From Canna indica (lineage: Eukaryota > Streptophyta > Magnoliopsida > Zingiberales > Cannaceae), in contig CP136890.1 in NCBI GenBank assembly GCA_034359265.1, positions 45,792,501-45,856,500 on the forward strand: a stretch of 64,000 bases of DNA, written 5' to 3'. Positions within the stretch are counted from its first letter, which is position 1. The number at the start of each line of letters is the position of its first letter. The notes beneath the pieces were generated by a model. It saw nothing but the letters and a program-made list of their open reading frames with translations. It made no database searches and was not told the DNA's origin. This document shows, in pieces, positions 35,701 to 45,083 of this stretch. The position numbers were made by a program, and so were the translations under genes.

Positions 35701-38700
35701 GGAAAGAAACAATGATAAAGCAAACCACCATTAATGAGGCATGTAAAAAGGAGTTACGCACTAAAGTATGTGAAAACATATGTAAATGGATGTATGATGC
35801 AGGAATTCCTTTCAATGCTTAAACTATCCAAGTTTTGATGGGATGGTTGAGTCTATTGGACAATTTGGCATTGGCTTGAAACCTCCCACTGCATGTGAGG
35901 CAAGAGTTCCTTTCCTTAAGAAGACAGTAAATGAGGTTAAGGAAATGATAAAAGAGCATGAAGAAGAATGGGTAAGGTATGGTTGCACCATCATTGCAAA
36001 TGGTTGGACAGATAAAAGACAAAGAACATTAATCAACTTTTTAGTGAACTCTCCTAAGGGAACTGTTTTCATTGAGTCGGTTGATGCAAGTAGCTACTCA
36101 AAGACCGGAGAAAAGATGTTTGAGTTGCTTGATAAAATGGTGGAGCGTATTGGGGAGACAAATGTGATACAAGTTATCATAGTGCATCTAACAATGTGTA
36201 TGCAGGTAATAAGTTAAACTTTCAAATTTTATTTAAAATCTAGTGTTTTTATTAGTTGGTATCTTTTTAATGATTATATTTTATATTTTATATTTCATAG
36301 GAAAAAGGTTGATGGAAAAGAGACCACACTTGTGTTGCACATTGTATCGATCTCATACTTGAATATTTGGGGAAGATTACTGTTATCAGTAACATATTGA
36401 AGAGGGGTATGACTTTGAATTCCTACATTTATGTGCGGCCTGGTTTAGTGAATATGCTTAGGGAATTCACTGGACAAAAAGATCTTGTTAGAGCCGCTGT
36501 TACAAGATTTGCAACTGCTTTTCTTACTTTTGAGAGTATTCATAAGCAAAAGGTCAATTTGAGGAAAATGTTCACTTCAGATAAATGGACAAATAGCAAG
36601 TGGGCAAAAGAAGCACTTGGTAAAAGAGTGTGTGGCATTGTTTTAATGGCTACCTTTTGGACTAACATCGTCTACATTCTCAAAATATTTGGTCCTCTAG
36701 TGCAAGTGCTTCAATTGGTCGATGAATAAAGAAAGCCTCCAATGGGATACATATACGAGGCAATGGATAGAGCGAAGGAAGCCATTGCCAAATCTTTTAA
36801 TGAGAAAGAAGAGAGCTACAAGAAAGTTTTTGAAATTATTGACAAAAGGTGGGAATGTCAACTCCATCAACCTTTGCATGCACGTGGGAATTATTTGAAT
36901 CCTGAATTGTTCTATGCAAACCCCCAACATTAGTTCAGATCAGGAGGTTATGGGAGGATTGCTTGATGCTATTGAAAGATTGATTCCAAGACTTGAGGAT
37001 CAAGACTTAATCTCTAACCAACTTTCTACCTATGCAAATTTTGAGGGCATATTTGGAAAGCCAATGGCGATTAGGCATAAGAGTATTAAATCTCCACGTA
37101 AATTTCTTTAAAATTATACATTTGGATTAGTTCTTAACATTTAATAGATTAATTGAGCTTAACTTTTAATTTTTATTAACAATAACAGCTGAATGGTGGA
37201 AACTTTATGGATCATCAACTCCAGAGTTGCAAAAATTTGCTATAAAAGTGCTTAGTCTCACTTGCAGTGCATCAGCATGTGAGCGCAACTGGAGCATTTT
37301 TGAAAACATTAGTAACAATATTTAAAGTTTCATTTTAATTTTTAACGTGCTTCAAACTGTGCTAATTAAAAATTATTTTATTTTTTCTCTAGATTCATAC
37401 CAAAAAAAGAAATAGGTTGGATGCACAACGCTTAAATGATTTGGTTTTTGTGAAGTACAACTGAACATTGAAGCGTCAATACGATGCACGTGATCGCATC
37501 GACCCTATTTCTTTGGAAGGTATTGATGCTAGCAATGAATGGTTGATTGGTAGACCTGAGGATGAACAAGATGATGACGACTTGGTATTTGAGGATGAGC
37601 CTTTGACATGCGACACGGTTGCTAGAGCTAGTGGAGCAAAAGAGCCTGAACGGCTCACTAGATCTATAAGACAAAAGGACAAAGGAAAAGCAAGCTCTTC
37701 CAAGGTCCCAAGTCACCGAAGACTCATAAATGAACCTTCTGGAGAAGAAGAAGAAGAAGATGGAGAAGGAAACACTATCCCTTTTCAATATTCCAAACAT
37801 TTTGATTATGCGATTGATGAAGACCAAGATCTAGATCTAGATGATGAATAGTCTATTAGTTTGATGATGTTGTTGAACTTGTTATTCTCATGTTCTTTTA
37901 ATGATGTTGAACTTGATGTTGGCTTGTTTTTTTGATGTTAAACTTGATGTTGGCTTGTTTTTTAATAATATTAAACTTGTTGTTCTCATGTTCTATAATT
38001 ATTTTTAATTGTTTTTTTAATGATGTGATTTTATTGTAGATATATTTTTTATGTACAAATTATATTTTATTTTTGCGCCTCGCCTCGTTATGGCGTGCGT
38101 CGTAATCTTGCGCCTTGCGTCATGGCTCCAAGAGCACTTTGCGCCTTTGTGCGCCTTGCGCCATTTAAAACTATGGGCCGAGGCGAGTTCGACGAGGACG
38201 TCGAAGCTTAAAGTGGGGAAGGATGTTAAGGACTTTTTGATGCGCCCAAGCGACGACGAATCATGACGGAATGTTCCCTACATATTTGTAAATATGTTTT
38301 CGCGTCCATGTAATTTTGCCTTTTGTTCTAGTTCGTACTTGTACATTCCTTTGTGTGATCCCCGAGAAGCCCACGGTACGAGTTGGATGCATTTCGAGAC
38401 CATTCGACACTTGGTGCGTGCGTTGGCGTCATGGCTAAGTAGAGCAATTTTCATGTATTCGTCATGGTCGTGGCCTTGGAAAATCACCATTTTGCATGGC
38501 CACGATTTTGTCATGCTCCTCGTTCTTTTGGGAACCTTGGGGGTGGCACTTGGGGGTTAGGGGTCTCGTGTAATGTAGGAGAGCGTTGGCAAACAAAGCG
38601 GTTGCCTTGGGCGGAGACGAACGAGTGGCCCATATGGGCATGCGACATGTCGATCTTCGCCCAAGACAATTGCGGAGCTCGTCCTACACCCGAGATTTTA

Positions 38701-41700
38701 TGTTTTCTTCCGTTCATAGTCCTGTAGTTGTTTTACTTTACGTCTTCAATACCATTCAACCAACATGGTCTTTTGAGGGCGCGAATATGAAACGCGAGGT
38801 TGGCACGTGGACCAACATATGCCCCGCGATGTTAAGTCGGGAAGCTCAATTTGGGACGGATTCGATATGAAAGGCTTATCCCTTGCACGGGATGCAAGGG
38901 TGCCGCACAGGTTCTTCCGCACAAAACAATTGGCCCATGACAACCTGGTATCATCCATATACCGCCCGATATGAACGATATCGATTGGTACCGAGTAATA
39001 CTGTATAACAATTTCTTCGAAAATCGATACGTATCGTATTGCCTAGTACGACACGATATTTCAAACAATGGTAGGACAAGGCATCTACTTCGATTGCTAT
39101 AAGAGAATGAACTTTCTGATAATCCAGTACTATGCAAATGATACTTATTTAAGGTTTGAACTTTAAACTGGACTTTACCACCTTAATATATTTGAATCCA
39201 TGGACAAAAACCCCAAAATACCGTCAACTACGTCCTTGAACTAATGATGCTTGTTAAGTTCCACAACTAGGTTATTACAAAGATAAATTTGAGATGAATG
39301 TTCATAGAAGTGAACTTTGTTCAATAATCGTATTGCCTATCCATGGTTTAAGATCTCCGGCACCACTCGATCTGAGGTCGGCTATCGTCAGTACAGGCTG
39401 GTAATATGGTTTAAGACACTCGGTGCAAGCAGATACAATTTGTATCGACCTATCTCAAGATTTTTTTTTTTTATCAAATGTAATCTCCAAAACATAGTTT
39501 TAAACTTCAAAACATGATTTTAAGATCCAAAACACACATAATCTACCAAAAATCTCAAAACCAGTACAAACGGTACCGATCGAACGATACGGGCCCGTAT
39601 CACTCGGTACCTTTGGTACACCTCGGTGTTGTACTCACTGATATCGATTTTTCAAAAAACCGATCAATCCTGAGCGATGGCTGATGTAGTACGAAATTTA
39701 AAAACCATGATCCTATCCTTGTTTGTCGTCATTTTCTGTTGACATTTTATTTTACTACAATTATTGAACAAATATTTCAATAAAGTTGCATTGCATTGAC
39801 AAATAGTAGGTTCACACAAAGGCAATGTTTCTTCAAATAATAGCACAATTTTAAGTGAAAATTTCTTCCTTCCTACCTCATGTTTCTCTTTTTACTTATT
39901 CCTTCCTTTGAGATTAACAACTTGCCTAAATTGGTGAACTCTGGTAAGTATTCTAGAATCTAGTAGATTCTAACAAATTTCTAACTATCAATCTTTATAT
40001 TATAGCAATACAAATTGAACAATCATGGACATTAAGTAAACAAAAGAAGAAAATTATAAAACCAATTTTGAAAATCAAAACCATGACAAACCATTCAAAT
40101 CTTATGGTATGAGATGATATAGCTTAAAGTAAATTAGCAAACAAGCATAAAGCTCTTAAAGAGAACAAATTGATTAAGTTTGATGTGCATTGCTAGGATC
40201 TAAAAATGAACATAGAATTAACCTCTCCAAATGGATATCAACATAAAGCTGACATCAATGATCATAATACAAGTTGGTAGCAGTATCTATATTAGTTGGA
40301 TAAATTGTGGATTGTTATGCACACTGTTAACCCTCTCTGTTAGATGATTCTGTAGTGGCACTTAATTTTATTTTTAATCCATTTTTGTTGTTTCACTATT
40401 TTTTGTGATACTTTTGAAAAATGATTAATGCAATAACATAGGGTAATTTAAAAGAGATGTGACCGGAAAAAAAATAATGTATTGATTAGATAAGGAAGTT
40501 TTAGGTATTTAATGATTTTATATTGTTAAAAAACTAAAAGTATGAATTAGTAACCATGTTAAGATTAGCTTGAATTTATTTGACAGGTGGTACTAATGAC
40601 ATTTATGAAAGGTTTACATATTTAAAATATTAAATATTAAATATTATACTTTGTTGGGGCAAATATACTATTTTTCAAAATTAAAAATGGTAAATATGTC
40701 AAAACCCCCCAAAAAAATCCAAACTACATTGGTAATATGTATATTTGAGTATTACAATTCCTCTCATAGCTTCTTCAAGTAATTATCTTCCATAGTTTCA
40801 ATTCTGTCCCTCACAAGTCAGGTATAATTTTATTTGACCAAAACAAAATCCAAAACCAGGTAGCAAACAAGACAAGCTTGGTGATCATGCTAATAGCGGT
40901 ATAAAAATGGTATAAACAACTCCAAGTACCCATCATCGAAGAGTGACAACTTCTTGAATCCATACTTATGGATAAGAAAATGTAGAGTATGACAAGAAAG
41001 TCTGGAAATTAGGAGCAAATAAAATAATGATTTAATATGAATCAACTCTATTTTGTGGTTTGCTAGATATCTCATGTATTCATATGATCTTATCATTGTT
41101 GCTAAATGTTCTCATTAAGGTTCTACTGACAAGATTCCTTATTCAATAAAAAGAATTCTATATACCATTTGAAAAATAATTTTGCACTAAATAGAAAACA
41201 ATAATGCAAGATTTACCCCTTCCCACATAGTTAGGCCATTAAAGCTTCTTGTGGTTGATGTCATAGACTGACATCATTGCCATTTCACTACTTCCATCTC
41301 GAGATTTTAGTGATAATGCCAATATATTAAAAATTGAAAGTGCAGATCATAACAGCTAGAAAGCCAAAATCTTTTTGATCCCGAGTCATATAATAAACTG
41401 CCCTTTAGGTTGTCTTACAGCCAAATGATTTTCTCAAGAGAAAATAGAAAGCTTAGGGAGGAACAAAACTTAAAGAAACTAGGAAGTTTCAAGATTTCCA
41501 AATATTTAACAAGGCTAAAAAAGAAAAATAAGAAGAAAGGCTATGCATCAAACATTCACATACGTATAAATGTAAAAGATTAGTGGTGCTGTCAGTGGTT
41601 CAAGTGGGTCCTTTTTGGTACTAGCAGAAATTGGATAGACTTAACTGATAAATGCTGAATAACCAATAACTGAGCTCGTTTTTTTAATTATTAATGATGC

Positions 41701-44574
41701 ATTATAATTTCTATACAAAATGATCTAGGGGCAACAGCTTCTGGTTCCACTGACCTTCACATATTATAGTTCCCTATTGGCATTTGAAAGTTGAAAGTAA
41801 TTATGTCCTTTTAGTTTCCAGGGTCCATTAGACTTAATGCCTAGCAGATTGCATTGTGGTTGGCTAACTCCAATCCCGAAACCCTCAATATTTATAGGGG
41901 TCCAGAACTGATTATATACCAATCTAGTTGATCTGGCATTAGTACTAACATTAATACTAGTCTAATGACTTTAGGTCACAACCTAGTTCAACTTCCAGTC
42001 AATCCTGGAGATATTTCCAACTGATGCCCACTAAATTGATCTATTACCAGTTCCAACCAATTCCCATATTTTTAATCGGCTTTCCCTGCTTATTGTCAAG
42101 TCAACATATCCCTGGTAATATGAAGATAAAAGCTTGTTCCTAGTCAATTCCAAAATAAAATTACTGTGATTCAAGCTGATCTGCTATCCCAGAAATGAAC
42201 TCATTCCTCTGAACCAGGTATGTCATGCTGCTAAAATGAAAAATTAAAGACATAAGATCTAATTAAAAAAATGCAAATAGTTAAAATGCTAAGTTTGGAT
42301 GCTTATATTAAGCAATAGAGCACTCCACTATTGCAAAATACCATGAACACAAAAGTAGTGACACAAAGAGGGGGAAATAGTAATAGCATCATAAAAACAA
42401 AGGAAAGAAACAAAATAACGAAAAAAGAATAAAATAGAGAAACAAACTGCTTACAGTGAACTCCTGGTTTGGAAACTCAACTGTCTATCTGGCCTCTTTT
42501 CCTTTCCCAGAAAATGACTTTTTAGTGCTTTCACTAATAAGAATATATTTATTGCGTCATAAAAATCTTAAGGTTGGTAATGATGACAAATGCAACAATA
42601 AATGTGTAGACTTATACCCTTCAGAAACCTTTGTTCTTCAAGAAAAACAAGGTGCATGCCTATGGCATATCAAAGTGAATGTTTTTAACTTGACGAAAGC
42701 AAACTCAAAATGTAGGCCTCTTTGATAACCATGAGAATTACCAAAAAAGATGAGTTTAGAACACATAGATAACATAACAACTTGAACAACAAACTGGCCA
42801 TGTTAAAAGATAAAATACAAGACATGCAAAATAAAGAACTAAAAATACAAATTATCACATTAAAGACAATAAGGCATGGATCAATTTATGTCTTCTAAGA
42901 TCTGCAAAATAACATTATGTATTGTAATCCAAAACAATGATTTGTATAAATTTTAGAGTACATAAAATTAATAATTCATATTTCCATAATGATACAGCCA
43001 TAGATGAGCGAAACACAAAAAGCCAAGCCAACCAAGAAAACATCAAAAGTACTAGGCTACAATAAAAGTTTTTACCCTCATATACAATCTCAAATGCTAG
43101 AATCAAAATTTAATAAACAGGAGCAATAAAATGTTAAAGAATTATCAGCACAATCATGTCGGCAAAAGGATCATCCACTTAACTAAGACATACAAGAACT
43201 ATAACTATAGAATAGAGCATTAAATATTTTATTTTGTCAAGCTTAATATATTAGTATGCTTTAATTACTCTAGCTATATATTATGAGAACCATGAAATAT
43301 TGCAAAGAAAAAATAGTTGAAGTTGGGACATACAAGAGAGACTCATGAAAAAATATAGCTACATATCGTAGTGAATTTCTTCTATGGGAAAGTAAATACT
43401 CATCCCTAACAACCAAAATTAAGTACATCCATACAACCAAGAGAAGTGAAATAAAAGCTAGAGATGAAGAACATAAAAAAGTCAAGGAAATTTAAGAAAC
43501 GCCACTCATTATCAATGCAAGGTATGTGATTCTGCAATTATAGAACAAAGTCAATGTAAAGAAAGAATTTACTAAATAAGACTTCACTTGACATAGGGGG
43601 AGACAATTGAAGAATTAGTAACAAAATATTAAAGTATTTTCAAACATCAAGGATCTGTTTGTAGGAACCAAACAAGAAACATGGTAATAAGAAAATATTT
43701 TATTGCAGTATTTCTCTCCAAGAACAACTCAACAAATAAAGAATGGGCATATTAATATTTCAGCTGAAGCTTGCAAATTAGTTTGGCAACTGGATAAATA
43801 GAGGAATCATAGAAGAAGACAGACTCAATGTAAAGTGGCTGTAGCTAAGGAAATCAATAAACAGAAGAAGAGAAAAAAGTGTAGCATAAAGTCTCTTACC
43901 AGTCCTTGCATCCCTCACACTGAACCATGAGATCATCAGGGTTGTAAGGCATCTCGCATTTGCAGTACCTGAAACGCAAGATAATGCTCGACCCATGGAC
44001 ATATAAATTACAACAAAGCTAAGATCAAGAAGAAGAGGAAGAAAAGAGAGCCAAAGCAGTCAATGTCCTACACAGCGACACGGTCGGGTGTAAAAGCTCC
44101 AGTGGCTGCCTTGTACTCAAAGCGGCAGAAGTAGTCCTCAGCACCGACATTCTCCAGCTTGGTATAGTTCTTGAAGGTGTGGACGATGCACTTGCCCTCA
44201 ATGGTGTGAGCGCTCTGCACATCATAGTGATCGGAGAGGAACAGCTCCTTGGCGCCATGGAATTGCCGGCGGCCACCGATGGACTCCTCGGGGCGGTAAT
44301 ACCACCGCACACGCACTCGCACGTTGTTGCGGTGGTCAGCCTCGATCTTCTCCACCCTGGCAACGTACGGCGGCTTTTCCGATTCCGCTGGCCGCATCAG
44401 AACGCAGTCCCCCACTAGACAGCAACACGTAGCGTCAGAAAACCACAGGGAGAAATGGATCGATGAAGGTAGCGACCCGCAAACGAATCCGAAAGGGCTA
44501 CCTTTGACGACCTTGTTGGTGCCTTTGATGGTGTAGGAATCGAGGTCCTTCTTGCCGGGCTTGGTCTTGGCCAT
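23687..44574 (-). CDS. EBS: EBS-type BAH and PHD-finger histone reader, five exons
   Basis: Join on the minus strand: 44574-44502, 44414-44072, 43968-43900, 29165-29027, 23713-23687; 651 nt, 216 residues plus TGA. All introns are GT-AG and all joins keep phase. The BAH domain covers roughly residues 22-138 ([35 protein letters not shown]). A complete C4HC3 PHD finger has Cys141, 143, 156, 159, His164 and Cys167, 183, 186. The protein ends in the basic tail EPKRRRR. Arabidopsis EBS is nuclear; its BAH domain reads H3K27me3 and its PHD finger reads H3K4me3, delaying flowering through FT and affecting seed dormancy. The N-terminus [18 protein letters not shown] favours EBS over its relative SHL. 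Introns 3 and 4 are huge and full of transposons, yet every coding base checked is intact, so the gene looks functional. Confidence 0.96.
25460..25830 (-). repeat. LTR fragment of the intron-3 non-autonomous family
   Basis: The reverse complement follows the LTR at 32340-32710 block by block (GAGAGCGTTGGC, TGCCTTGGGCG, TTGCGGAGCTCGTCCTACACC, CATAGTCC, CCAACATG, ATCCCTTGCAC), with more divergence than the two LTRs at 32019 and 38224 show to each other. It is therefore an older insertion of the same family in the opposite orientation to that copy. Confidence 0.8.
27167..27893. mobile_element. Fold-back hAT-like non-autonomous transposon
   Basis: The 727-bp element has ends CATGGTTTAAAAAATCGG and CCGAGATTTTAAACCATG and an exact 8-bp target duplication ATCCAGGC (27159-27166 and 27894-27901), the size hAT transposases make. 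Besides the ends, an internal inverted repeat pairs 27342-27504 with 27606-27768 (about 165 nt per arm, loop about 100 nt), and the outer parts are rich in GGTACCG. It has no ORF. In the EBS-like transcript it would fold into a long hairpin. Confidence 0.88.
28325..28825. mobile_element. Possible hAT-like fragment with CCCGAACC-type ends
   Basis: Both ends are rich in CCCGACC / GGTCGGTTCGG motifs in opposite orientation. The right end GGATTTTGCACAGCCCTA resembles the reverse of TAGGGCTGTGCAAAATCC, a common plant hAT end. No matching left terminus or target duplication was found, so the element is probably truncated. Confidence 0.45.
28545..28625 (-). other. tRNA-like segment (possible SINE or Pol III boxes)
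   Basis: The minus strand has GGTTGGTGGTTGGGGC, resembling an A box, and about 40 bases on GAGTTCGAATCTC, a good B box. It does not close a full tRNA cloverleaf by eye. It may be a SINE head or a tRNA fragment carried inside the flanking element. Confidence 0.35.
29027..29165 (-). CDS. EBS: EBS-like exon 4 (second half of PHD finger)
   Basis: Acceptor AACAG|GTTCCA, donor CCAAG|GTAACC. Codes [19 protein letters not shown] and then CSDC, giving the last zinc ligands, and a Ser-rich linker. It lies 14.7 kb from exon 3, so short gene-prediction windows could miss it. Confidence 0.95.
29707..29814. repeat. 28-bp subterminal tandem repeat of hAT-2
   Basis: Three full units GTACCGGTGCCGATGTTTGR... 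begin at 29731, 29759 and 29787, after one partial unit. The array lies just inside the hAT-2 terminus, where hAT transposase-binding repeats usually occur. Confidence 0.8.
30317..31830 (-). pseudogene. hAT-2 transposase remnant (BED finger and DUF659)
   Basis: From right to left: the N-terminus [20 protein letters not shown] (about 31825), a BED-finger-like stretch [21 protein letters not shown] in two frames (about 31710-31650), a linker with no similarity, then a 229-residue open frame 31006-30317 of DUF659 type ([45 protein letters not shown]). The C-terminal hAT dimerisation domain is missing. It is broken by frameshifts and cannot encode an active enzyme. It is not the same element as hAT-1, although both belong to the plant DUF659 hAT group. 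Confidence 0.85.
32019..32718 (+). repeat. Left LTR of the non-autonomous element
   Basis: 700 bp. It aligns throughout with 38224-38942 (GCCCGAGCGACGACGAATCATG, GCGGAGCTCGTCCTACACC, CTTATCCCTTGCACGGGATG). Open frames in either direction here are not genes. Confidence 0.88.
32720..32731 (+). other. Primer-binding site of the non-autonomous element
   Basis: TTGGTATCAGATT begins two bases after the LTR end ACA and matches the 3' end of initiator Met tRNA for its first 11 bases. Confidence 0.75.
32884..33470 (+). repeat. Minisatellite of TAAGACGCA units in the LTR element
   Basis: About 13 irregular units of roughly 36-60 bp share TGCGCANRGC, then GATGTCCCCTAAGACGCA or CTCTCATAAGACGCA. Longer units add GAGCCGATGGCTCGTGAGTCGCCAAG, itself partly palindromic. 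The unit is GC-rich compared with the surrounding intron. Confidence 0.8.
33785..34070 (+). repeat. Three-copy repeat of about 107 bp
   Basis: GCTCGTNTGCYCCNCAAAGTCTGGGA...CATTGCCCAGCAA recurs at about 33790, 33897 and 34007 with moderate divergence. The copies contain the inverted pair GAGCGTTGCTCAACAACGCTC near 33880. It lies just left of the hAT-1 insertion. Confidence 0.75.
34640..35225. repeat. TTCAGCATGCTGAA palindromic array of hAT-1
   Basis: About 590 bp between the left end and the transposase start consist almost only of the words AGCATGC, TTCAGCATG and GAATTC in both orientations, many joined as the palindrome TTCAGCATGCTGAA. Spacing is irregular. The strand can fold into many alternative hairpins. 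It may be a multi-site transposase-binding region or part of the 5' leader. Confidence 0.85.
35301..37851 (+). pseudogene. hAT-1 transposase, lightly damaged
   Basis: The start at ATG 35301 opens a 173-residue frame with a BED zinc finger ([25 protein letters not shown]). A frame change near 35820 leads into the DUF659 domain (about 35843-36205; [20 protein letters not shown]). An intron-like gap with GTAATA and TAG borders (36206-36299) follows, then the catalytic middle (36367-36729), a stop at 36727, and a second frame to about 37100. After another intron-like gap (about 37100-37187) comes the hAT dimerisation motif ([11 protein letters not shown], about 37280) and an acidic tail to 37851 with one stop at 37461. 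Few lesions: a recently dead copy, or one read with different introns. Confidence 0.85.
38224..38942 (+). repeat. Right LTR of the non-autonomous element
   Basis: It begins TGTTAAGGACTTTTTGATGCG directly after the purine tract and ends CATGACA. It differs from the left LTR by scattered substitutions and a few short gaps, so the insertion is not recent. Confidence 0.88.
39342..39709. mobile_element. Small hAT-like MITE
   Basis: 368 bp with ends CATGGTTTAAGATCTCC and ATTTAAAAACCATG, like those of the fold-back element at 27167. Flanking 8-mers TGCCTATC and ATCCTATC agree at six positions, a worn target duplication. The interior has ACTCGRTCTGAGG and GGTACC motifs and no ORF. Confidence 0.7.
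39718..43899 (-). other. Transposon-poor AT-rich part of intron 3
   Basis: 4.2 kb of low-complexity, AT-rich intron with no coding similarity, no LTR end and no terminal repeat I could recognise. Short repeats such as AAATATTAAATATTAAATATT (about 40625) occur. This is the part of intron 3 nearest exon 3 and may be close to the original intron. Confidence 0.5.
43900..43968 (-). CDS. EBS: EBS-like exon 3 (first half of PHD finger)
   Basis: Acceptor TTTCAG|GTACTG, donor GACTG|GTAAGA. The 69 nt code [14 protein letters not shown] and on to CEGCKD, with zinc ligands 1-4. The donor splits the Trp162 codon. Read into the intron, the codons are TGG then TAA, an immediate stop. Confidence 0.96.
44072..44414 (-). 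CDS. EBS: EBS-like exon 2 (BAH domain)
   Basis: Acceptor GTCTAG|TGGGG, donor GCTGT|GTAGGA. The 343 nt carry nearly the whole BAH domain, including the RWYYRPEES core and the tail [17 protein letters not shown]. Intron 2 is 103 bp (44071-43969). Confidence 0.96.
44502..44574 (-). CDS. EBS: EBS-like exon 1
   Basis: ATG at 44574; codes residues 1-24 and the first base of Val25. The donor is AAAG|GTAGCC. Intron 1 (44501-44415, 87 bp) has no stop in frame, so an unspliced reading shows a false 29-residue insert. Confidence 0.95.
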
Positions 44575-44972
44575 AAGCTAAAAGCTTGTTGCCGAAACGA
44601 ATACCGATGCAAGCACCTCTCGTCGCCTTCAGAGGAGTGACGAAGGATGTCTCGTGGTGCGGATTGTGGAGAGAGCAGATGGGCCGTGATGGGGAACGAA
44701 ACCCTAGCGAGGGGAAGGAGAGAGAAAAAGAGTGCGTGGGGGTTCCGACGGGAAGTAGGGGTGACCAACAGCCAACAGCCAACAGGCCAGGAGGTACTTC
44801 TCGTTGAGTTTTATGTTTGGGTTGTGTTAAAAACTTGGTATAGTTGGGCTTGCATCTCGGCCAGGCCCAAAACATAGAAGGCCATAATTGGAAAATGCCC
44901 GGTGCAAACTGTGCAAGTGCGTTTGATTATCCATAATTTTTTTTTCTTAAAATAAATAATAGTTAAGTATTG

Positions 44973-44973
<1 letters not shown>
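44575..44973 (-). promoter_or_regulatory. 5' leader and proximal promoter of the EBS-like gene
   Basis: Upstream of the ATG the minus strand is fairly GC-rich for about 200 bp (5' UTR-like) and then AT-rich. No confident TATA box was found. An (AT)n run lies 400 bp upstream and a Sirevirus LTR fragment 800 bp upstream, so the compact promoter is hemmed in by repeats. Confidence 0.4.

Positions 44974-45051
<78 letters not shown>
44974..45051. repeat. (TA)39 microsatellite
   Basis: A pure TA run of 78 bp about 400 bp upstream of the EBS-like start codon. Such tracts are prone to length change and to cruciform formation. Confidence 0.97.
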
Positions 45052-45052
<1 letters not shown>

Positions 45053-45073
45053 TAAAAGCAAAAATGTAGAGAA

Positions 45074-45083
45074 GCCACGTGGC
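45074..45083. promoter_or_regulatory. Palindromic G-box
   Basis: GCCACGTGGC is a perfect 10-bp palindrome with the CACGTG core bound by plant bZIP, bHLH/PIF factors. It lies 500 bp upstream of the EBS-like ATG. Whether it acts on this gene is unknown. Confidence 0.4.

Larger units (their letters stand above)
34265..38175 (+). mobile_element. hAT-1 transposon, complete ends
   Basis: 3,911 bp with terminal inverted repeats CATAGTTTGAAATGGCGC and GCGCCATTTAAAACTATG (17 of 18 match) and a perfect 8-bp target duplication GGCCGAGG (34257-34264; 38176-38183). Both ends then run into GCGCC-rich DNA. It holds one transposase gene (35301-37851). It is the innermost and therefore youngest of the three nested insertions in intron 3, and lies opposite in direction to the host gene. 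Confidence 0.93.
32019..38942 (+). mobile_element. Non-autonomous LTR retrotransposon (LARD-like), carrying hAT-1
   Basis: LTRs 32019-32718 and 38224-38942 are clearly homologous and start TGTTARGGACTTTT and end TGACA. A Met-tRNA primer site TTGGTATCAGA follows the left LTR, and the purine tract AAAGTGGGGAAGGA precedes the right LTR. Once hAT-1 is removed, the internal region is only about 1.6 kb. It has two tandem-repeat arrays and no gag or pol, so it depended on another element. The 5-bp flanks (CGCCT; ACCTG) do not match; the target duplication has decayed or the copy is a recombinant. Confidence 0.85.
29694..39070 (-). mobile_element. hAT-2 transposon, split by a nested LTR element
   Basis: The left end CAAGGTTTTCCGG and right end TTTCAAACAATG are flanked by identical 8-bp duplications GTAGGACA (29686-29693; 39071-39078). 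The termini share only a short CA..GTTT core, which is common in old hAT copies. Removing the nested LTR element (32019-38942) leaves about 2.45 kb. The transposase frame runs on the minus strand, 31830 to 30317. The right-hand remnant (38943-39070) is rich in CGATATCG and GGTACCG, like the left end. Confidence 0.85.
29166..43899 (-). other. EBS-like intron 3 (14,734 bp)
   Basis: The intron divides zinc ligands 1-4 from 5-8 of the PHD finger. Two thirds is a nested transposon block (29694-39070), followed by a small MITE (39342-39709). The segments 29166-29685, 39079-39341 and 39718-43899 are AT-rich, contain poly-T tracts and show no gene. Confidence 0.9.

Noticed and set aside
37432..37827. 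131-residue minus-strand frame
   Set aside because: Complement of the acidic C-terminal exon of the hAT-1 transposase; no own similarity.
38943..38960. PBS-like GGTATCA after the right LTR, suggesting a tandem LTR element
   Set aside because: The match is short, and GGTATC words are common in the surrounding hAT-2 sequence, so it is probably chance.
44068..44574. Single 168-residue uninterrupted frame as a complete gene
   Set aside because: It reads through intron 1 (87 bp, no stop) and ends in intron 2; the spliced five-exon model restores BAH continuity and a full PHD finger.
44586..44877. Plus-strand open frames opposite the EBS-like 5' leader
   Set aside because: Overlapping frames in GC-rich leader sequence with no family match.
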